Shown here: piece after piece, positions 59,508 through 64,000 of the stretch
How positions within the stretch are numbered: the stretch's first letter is position 1
How the letters are laid out: each line of letters opens with the position of its first letter
Source of the DNA: Actinobacteria bacterium OV320
GTDB lineage: Bacteria > Actinomycetota > Actinomycetes > Streptomycetales > Streptomycetaceae
Direction of reading: 5' to 3'
Length of the DNA: 64,000 nt
NCBI GenBank assembly: GCA_001298545.1
Contig: LJCX01000026.1
Span: 62,001 to 126,000, forward strand
The notes under the pieces: generated by a model
The model's database searches: none
Told to the model about the DNA's origin: nothing
What the model saw: only the letters and a program-made list of their open reading frames with translations
Program-made: the position numbers and the translations under genes

Positions 59508-59524
59508 AGTAACCCGCCAGTAAC
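59508..59524. promoter_or_regulatory. Direct repeat in the lipase-LuxR promoter region
   Basis: AGTAAC occurs at 59508-59513 and 59519-59524, 11 bp apart, with a CCGCC between. On the lipase strand it reads GTTACTGGCGGGTTACT. Such GTTACT repeats one helical turn apart suit LuxR-type activators. Confidence 0.55.
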
Positions 59525-59533
59525 GTCACTTGT

Positions 59534-61864
59534 GTGGTGACACGAGTGAACCCCCCGTCTGCGGACCGCACTTCGCCACCGGCGCCGCCGGACGCGGGCC
59601 CGCGCCCGTCCCCGGCCCTGTCCGAAGGCGTCCGTGTGCGCGTGCTGCGCCTCGTATACGGCGACCCGCGCGCCGCCGCCGAACTCGTCGCGCGGCTGAC
59701 CGAACGGCAGGCGGCCGGCCTCGCCCCGCCCCCGGCCGAACCCGCCGACCTCGCCCCCGAGACGCTGCGCGCCCACCGCCACGAGATCCGCGCGCTGCCC
59801 GACGGCACCCGGCTGGTGCTCCTGCTGGCGGCCGCCGACCAGTACCCGGTGGCCACCCACGCCTTCCTGCGGGCCGTCGCCGCCGCCCGCCTCGACACCC
59901 GGCCCCTGGAAGCGGCGGAGGCGGCCGGGATCGCCCACGCCACGGCCGGCGGGGTCGGCTTCCGCGACGCCTGGACCCGGATCGCCGCGTACGAGACGGC
60001 CGCCCCCGCCGACCGGCGCGACGCCCACCGGCTGCTCGCCCGCGTCCTGCACGGCGCGGCGGAGACACCCCGGCGGTCCTGGCACCGGGGCGCGGGCGCA
60101 CTCGGGCCCAGCGCGCGGCTCGCCGCGGAACTCACGGCGGCCGCGGCCCGGGCGCGCGCCGCCGGCGACCCGGCGCTCTCGGGCGCCCTCGCCGAACGCG
60201 CCGCCGCGCTCTGCCCGGACCCGGGCGAAAGGTCCCGGCTCCTCGCCCACGCGGCGACCGACGCCTGGCACCGCGGTGACGGCGACCGGTCCCGCGCCCT
60301 CGCCGCCCGCACCGACGCCGACGCCCTCACCGGCATCCTCGCCCTGCGGACCGGGCACGCGGGGGAGGCGTTCGACGCGCTGCTGGCCGGGGCGGTACGG
60401 GCGGCCGGGGCGCGGCCCGCGCCCGGTGACCCGCCCCCGGGACGGGACGGCTCCACGGCCGCCCCCGTCGCCTCCCCGGTCGCCTCGTACGAGCCGGTCA
60501 CCTCGTACGAGCCGGTCGCCCCGCACGAGTCCGGCGAGGCGGCGGGCTCGGCCCCCGCCGCCCCCGTCACCCACCTCCTGGCCCGAGCCGCCGAAGCCGC
60601 CGTCTACACCGGCGATCTGCGTCGCTGCCGTGAAGCGGCCCTCGTCGCAGGGCAGTCGGGCATCGACCCGCCCGGTGTGCTCGGCGGGATCGCCGCGGCC
60701 GTCGACGGACGGTACGAGGACGCGCGCAACCTGCTGGAGGCCACCGCCGGACGGTGCGGGCCGGGCGGTGACCCCACCCTCCTCCTGCACGCGGGGATCG
60801 CCGCCCTGATGCTCGGCGACCACACCCGCGCCGCCACCGCCACGGTCCGGGCGGCCGCCGCGGCCCGCGCCGGGGGCGTCACCGCCGCCGTGTCCCAGGC
60901 CATGGAGTTCCGTGCCTACGCCGACTTCTGGACCGGCCGCCCACGCGCCGCCGAGGCCGCCGCGCTGGACGCCCTGCGGCAGGCGTACGCCACCGGACAG
61001 GACAACGGCGCCTGCCATCTGCAGGCCGCCCTCGCGATGTTCGCCGCGCTCACCGGCGACGAGGCCCTGTGCCGGGAGCGGGCCGCGGCCGCCCGCTCCT
61101 ACGCCCTCGCCCACTCCCTGGGCCTGCCCGCGGCCCTGGCACAGTGGGCACTCGCCTTCCTCGACCTGGGCTCCGGCCGCTTCGACGCGGCCGCGGCCCG
61201 GCTGCGCGCCCTCGCCGCCTCGGGTCCGGGCCACGGCCACCGGGCCATCCGCCACCTGGCCACCCCGCACTATGTCGAGGCCGCCGTCCGCACCGGCGAG
61301 ACCCGCGTGGCGCGCGCCGCGCACGCCGACTACGACCGCTGGGCCCGCGCCGTCGGCAGCGCCGACGACCTGGCCCTCAGCGCCCGCTGCCAAGCCCTGC
61401 TCACGCCGGGCGCCGACGCCGTCGAGCACTACCGCACCGCCCTCCGGCTGCACGCCGAAGGAACCCGAGCCTTCGAACGGGCCCGCACCGAACTGCTGTT
61501 CGGCAGCGCACTGCGCAGGCTGCGCCGCCGCACCGAGGCCCGCGACCGGCTGCACAGCGCGATGGAGGCGTTCGAGTCCTTCGACGCCCCGCACTGCGCC
61601 GAGAGCGCCCGCGCCGAACTGCGCGCGCTGGGCGCCCCCGCGGCCCCCACCCGCGGCGACCGGCGCCCGACGGTCCACCTGACCGCCCAGCAGCTCCTGG
61701 TCGCCCGGATGGCGGCCGACGGCGCCACGAACCGCGAGATCGCCGCCCGCCTCGCCCTCAGCCCCCGCACCATCGACCACCATCTGCGAGGCGTCTTCAC
61801 CCGCCTCGGCATCCGCTCCCGCATCGAACTCGTCCGGCTGCTCGCGGACGCGGACGGCGGCTAG
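59534..61864 (+). CDS. Large LuxR family transcriptional regulator
   Basis: A 776-residue protein with a C-terminal LuxR HTH (LTAQQLLVARMAADGATNREIAARLALSPRTIDHHLRGVFTRLG). The middle is an array of Ala-rich helical repeats (TPR-like) such as those of LAL regulators. An N-terminal Walker A is not seen, so it is a LAL-like protein without a recognisable ATPase. A short SYEPV repeat sits in the linker at about residue 315-330 (60480-60530). GTG start at 59534. Divergent from the lipase gene; ends overlapping bioD. Confidence 0.88.
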   Translation: MVTRVNPPSADRTSPPAPPDAGPRPSPALSEGVRVRVLRLVYGDPRAAAELVARLTERQAAGLAPPPAEPADLAPETLRAHRHEIRALPDGTRLVLLLAAADQYPVATHAFLRAVAAARLDTRPLEAAEAAGIAHATAGGVGFRDAWTRIAAYETAAPADRRDAHRLLARVLHGAAETPRRSWHRGAGALGPSARLAAELTAAAARARAAGDPALSGALAERAAALCPDPGERSRLLAHAATDAWHRGDGDRSRALAARTDADALTGILALRTGHAGEAFDALLAGAVRAAGARPAPGDPPPGRDGSTAAPVASPVASYEPVTSYEPVAPHESGEAAGSAPAAPVTHLLARAAEAAVYTGDLRRCREAALVAGQSGIDPPGVLGGIAAAVDGRYEDARNLLEATAGRCGPGGDPTLLLHAGIAALMLGDHTRAATATVRAAAAARAGGVTAAVSQAMEFRAYADFWTGRPRAAEAAALDALRQAYATGQDNGACHLQAALAMFAALTGDEALCRERAAAARSYALAHSLGLPAALAQWALAFLDLGSGRFDAAAARLRALAASGPGHGHRAIRHLATPHYVEAAVRTGETRVARAAHADYDRWARAVGSADDLALSARCQALLTPGADAVEHYRTALRLHAEGTRAFERARTELLFGSALRRLRRRTEARDRLHSAMEAFESFDAPHCAESARAELRALGAPAAPTRGDRRPTVHLTAQQLLVARMAADGATNREIAARLALSPRTIDHHLRGVFTRLGIRSRIELVRLLADADGG

Positions 61865-62583
61865 ACCCCGGAACCGGTCCGCTGCCGGAAGGCCTCCGCC
61901 TCCCACGTCCCGTCCAGCCGCGGCGCCAGCCAACCGGGCGCCACGGTACGGAAATCGGCGGGCGCCAGAGCGCCGGCGCCCGACGGAAGCGACCCCAGCA
62001 GCGGGGCCCCGGCCACCTCCGGAAGATCCGCGACATTGCAACGCGACGCCAGATCGGGGGAGTCAGGCCAGCTGCCGATCACGACACCCAGCAACTCCAC
62101 TCCCCGGCCCCGCAGTTCACGAGCCGTCAGTTCCGTCGTGTTCAGCGTGCCGAGGCCCGCCGAGGCCACCACCAGCACCGGCGCCCGCAGCAGCTGCGCC
62201 ACGTCCGCCAGTGTCCCGCCCGTCTCGTCGAACCGTACGAGCAGCCCGCCCGCCCCCTCGACGAGCACCAGGTCGTGCCCGGCGGCCAGTTTCTGCGCCG
62301 CCTCCGCCACGTCCTGCGGCCGCACCGCCGCCAGGCCCGCCCTGCGCGCCGCCGTCGCCGGAGCCAACGGCTCGGGATAGCGGGCCACTTCGGCCGTCGT
62401 CACCGCGCCGGCGAGCCGGGCCACCTCGTCGGCGTCCCCGTGCTCGTCCGCCCGTACGCCGGTCTGCGCGGCCTTGAGGACGGCCACCGTGCGCCCCGCC
62501 GCGAGCGCCGACGCGGCGACCGCGGCCGTCGTGACGGTCTTGCCGACCTCCGTGCCCGTCCCCGTGATCACCAGGATCGGCAT
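61861..62583 (-). CDS. bioD: Dethiobiotin synthetase
   Basis: A 240-residue ATP-dependent carboxylase: closes the ureido ring of dethiobiotin from DAPA and CO2. The P-loop GTGTEVGKT is near residue 7; LKAAQTGVRAD carries the conserved Lys; VEGAGGLLVRF and LGVVIGSW are family segments. ATG 62583 has GGGAGGG at 6 nt. It follows bioA, nearly touching it (2 bp apart). Confidence 0.95.
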   Translation of the reverse strand: MPILVITGTGTEVGKTVTTAAVAASALAAGRTVAVLKAAQTGVRADEHGDADEVARLAGAVTTAEVARYPEPLAPATAARRAGLAAVRPQDVAEAAQKLAAGHDLVLVEGAGGLLVRFDETGGTLADVAQLLRAPVLVVASAGLGTLNTTELTARELRGRGVELLGVVIGSWPDSPDLASRCNVADLPEVAGAPLLGSLPSGAGALAPADFRTVAPGWLAPRLDGTWEAEAFRQRTGSGV

Positions 62584-62585
62584 GT

Positions 62586-63875
62586 TCATCCCTCCCGCGC
62601 CGCGGCACACACCGCGCGCGCGATCCGTGCCACGTCCGCGTCACCGGTGACGTACGGCGGCATCGTGTAGATCAGGTCGCGGAACGGCCGCAGCCAGACG
62701 CCCTCGCGCACCGCGGCCCGGGTGGCGGCCGCCATGTCCACCGGGTGGTCGAGCTGGACGACACCGATCGCGCCGAGGACCCGGACGTCCCGGACACCCG
62801 GGATCTCCGCCGCGGCGGCGAGACCGTCCCGCAGCCCCGACTCGATCCGTTTGACCTCGGCGAGCCAGTCCTGCCCGAGCAGCAGCTCGATCGAGGCACA
62901 GGCGACCGCCGCGGCGAGCGGGTTGCCCATGAACGTCGGCCCGTGGGCCAGCACCGGCACCTCGCCCCGCGAGATCCCGTCGGCCACCCGGGATGTGCAC
63001 AGCGTGGCCGCCATCGTCAGATAGCCGCCGGTCAACGCCTTGCCGACGCACATCACATCCGGTGTCACCGCGGCGTGCTCCGCGGCGAACAGCGCGCCCG
63101 TGCGCCCGAACCCGGTCGCGATCTCGTCGAACACCAGCAGCACGTCGTGCGCGTCGCACGCCTCGCGCAGCACCCGCAGATAGCCGGGGGAGTGGAACCG
63201 CATCCCGCCCGCGCCCTGTACCACCGGCTCCACGATGACCGCGGCCAGTTCGTCGGCGTGCCGCTCGATCGTCTCGCGCAACAGGTCGGCGTACGCCTCC
63301 TCGAACTCCACCGGAGGCGGGTCCACGAAGACCTGCCGGGGCAGCACCCCGGTCCACAGGTCGTGCATCCCGCCCTCGGGATCGCACACGGACATCGGCT
63401 GCCAGGTGTCGCCGTGGTAACCGCCGCGCCAGGTCAGCAGGCGTCGTTTGGCCGGGCGGCCCAGCGAGCGCCAGTACTGGAGGCACATCTTCACCGCGAC
63501 CTCGACCGACACCGAGCCGGAGTCGGCGAGGAACACATGCTCCAGACCGTCGGGCGACATGTCGACAAGGAGCTTCGCCAGCCGTACGGCGGGCTCGTGG
63601 GTGAGCCCGCCGAACATCACATGACTCATCCGGCCCAGCTGCTCGCGCACGGCCTCGTTGAGCACCGGGTGGTTGTAGCCGTGGATCGCCGACCACCAGG
63701 ACGCCATGCCGTCGACCAGGTCGCCCGAGCCGTCCGCCGGCCGCAGCCGCACCCCGCTCGCAGACTCCACGACGAGCGGTTCGACCCGGCCGGGCATCGG
63801 ACCGTACGGATGCCACACATGGCGCCGGTCGAGCTCCAGCAGCTCGGGCACCCCGAGCCGGTCCGGCTCAGGCAT
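62586..63875 (-). CDS. bioA: Adenosylmethionine-8-amino-7-oxononanoate aminotransferase
   Basis: A 429-residue class III aminotransferase using SAM to aminate KAPA to DAPA. HVWHPYGPM is the BioA N-terminus, AIHGYNHPVLNEAV follows, and LLVFDEIATGFGRTG with the PLP lysine in VGKALTGGYL are the active-site motifs. ATG 63875 overlaps the end of bioB by 8 bp, indicating coupled translation. Confidence 0.95.
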   Translation of the reverse strand: MPEPDRLGVPELLELDRRHVWHPYGPMPGRVEPLVVESASGVRLRPADGSGDLVDGMASWWSAIHGYNHPVLNEAVREQLGRMSHVMFGGLTHEPAVRLAKLLVDMSPDGLEHVFLADSGSVSVEVAVKMCLQYWRSLGRPAKRRLLTWRGGYHGDTWQPMSVCDPEGGMHDLWTGVLPRQVFVDPPPVEFEEAYADLLRETIERHADELAAVIVEPVVQGAGGMRFHSPGYLRVLREACDAHDVLLVFDEIATGFGRTGALFAAEHAAVTPDVMCVGKALTGGYLTMAATLCTSRVADGISRGEVPVLAHGPTFMGNPLAAAVACASIELLLGQDWLAEVKRIESGLRDGLAAAAEIPGVRDVRVLGAIGVVQLDHPVDMAAATRAAVREGVWLRPFRDLIYTMPPYVTGDADVARIARAVCAAAREG

Positions 63876-64000
63876 TGGGCGCGAGATCGGTACCGGCGCC
63901 ACGCCGGCGCACGGCGACCAGGTCCGTACGGGCCTCGCCGACCGCCGCGACCGGGGCCGCGGCCGGAGTCGACGCCGGAGCCGACGCCGGGGCGGAGCCG
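63868..64000 (-). CDS. bioB: Biotin synthase, C-terminal end (partial)
   Basis: The frame ending in the TGA at 63868-63870 reads an Ala/Pro-rich tail, then EARTDLVAVRRRGAGTD and LAPNA, which I recognise as a Streptomyces BioB C-terminus. The body of the gene, with its Fe-S motifs, lies beyond the right edge. It overlaps the bioA start by 8 bp, giving the order bioB-bioA-bioD on the minus strand. Confidence 0.85.
   Translation of the reverse strand, partial: GSAPASAPASTPAAAPVAAVGEARTDLVAVRRRGAGTDLAPNA

Noticed and set aside
1..64000. tRNA or rRNA genes, CRISPR arrays, insertion sequences, prophage or biosynthetic clusters
   Set aside because: Scanned by eye on both strands; no transposase, integrase, polyketide/NRPS gene, spacer-repeat array or cloverleaf with a CCA-like end was recognised. 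A dedicated RNA search would be needed to exclude small RNAs.

Overview
The window is a stretch of high-GC actinobacterial chromosome, almost certainly Streptomyces. Coding density is high, third codon positions are mostly G or C, GTG/TTG starts and 4-base ATGA/GTGA overlaps are frequent, and the gene set is typical of the genus: a divergent third EF-Tu, mostly DmpG-free housekeeping genes mixed with many divergently paired regulators, Tat and Sec exported enzymes, lipoproteins, and a bioB-bioA-bioD cluster. From memory the order tuf3 ... purB ... bioD-bioA-bioB resembles part of the left half of the S. coelicolor chromosome. No rRNA, tRNA, CRISPR array, insertion sequence, prophage or large biosynthetic gene cluster was recognised.

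Layout. 0-4 kb: a sugar-type catabolic operon (Gfo/Idh/MocA oxidoreductase, PmoA-like protein, cupin) behind a LacI-type operator, then a lipoprotein. 4.3-10.8 kb: HxlR regulator divergent from a thiolase across a perfect 13-bp inverted repeat, a VTT-domain membrane protein, an AlkD-like glycosylase, an unknown protein, a tuf3-type elongation factor Tu and a spermidine-synthase-like protein. 10.8-19.7 kb: a surface protein, a hotdog thioesterase, galU, a striking membrane protein that joins a sigma-factor-like region, a zinc anti-sigma motif and a ricin lectin, a lipoprotein, DedA, a gamma carbonic anhydrase, a hexapeptide acyltransferase and an EamA exporter divergent from an XRE-cupin regulator. 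20-28 kb: YbaK deacylase, CDF zinc exporter with ArsR partner, PobA-type monooxygenase, CoA-binding protein, a degenerate CysRS-like protein overlapping a SixA phosphatase, an APC permease and a YigZ protein. 28-33 kb: sbcD-sbcC, with sbcC broken by a bizarre G/C homopolymer patch.

33-44 kb: Lrp-rhodanese and Lrp-gamma-lyase divergent pairs, a DUF885 peptidase, an ACT-GNAT membrane protein, a PhoD phosphatase behind a PHO-box-like repeat, a MocR-EamA divergent pair and an alpha/beta hydrolase. 44-50 kb: a GntR regulator whose promoter carries a DasR-like (dre) site, a ROK regulator, a response-regulator remnant, mug and purB, and an SGNH hydrolase. 50-57 kb: two overlapping CorC/CNNM proteins, a GNAT enzyme, and a MacB-type ABC exporter. 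57-64 kb: a ribbon-helix-helix/Fic-like toxin-antitoxin pair, a methyltransferase, a secreted lipase divergent from a large LuxR regulator, and the biotin genes bioD, bioA and the 3' end of bioB.

How parts work together: many loci are regulator-target pairs read from one shared intergenic region (HxlR-thiolase, XRE-EamA, ArsR-CDF, Lrp-rhodanese, Lrp-lyase, MocR-EamA, LuxR-lipase). Strong GC-rich hairpins separate most convergent pairs. The most unusual points are the sigma/ZAS/lectin fusion, the degenerate CysRS-like protein, the homopolymer-disrupted sbcC, the dre-like operator on the GntR promoter, and a dispersed palindromic repeat that has become the C-terminus of a rhodanese.
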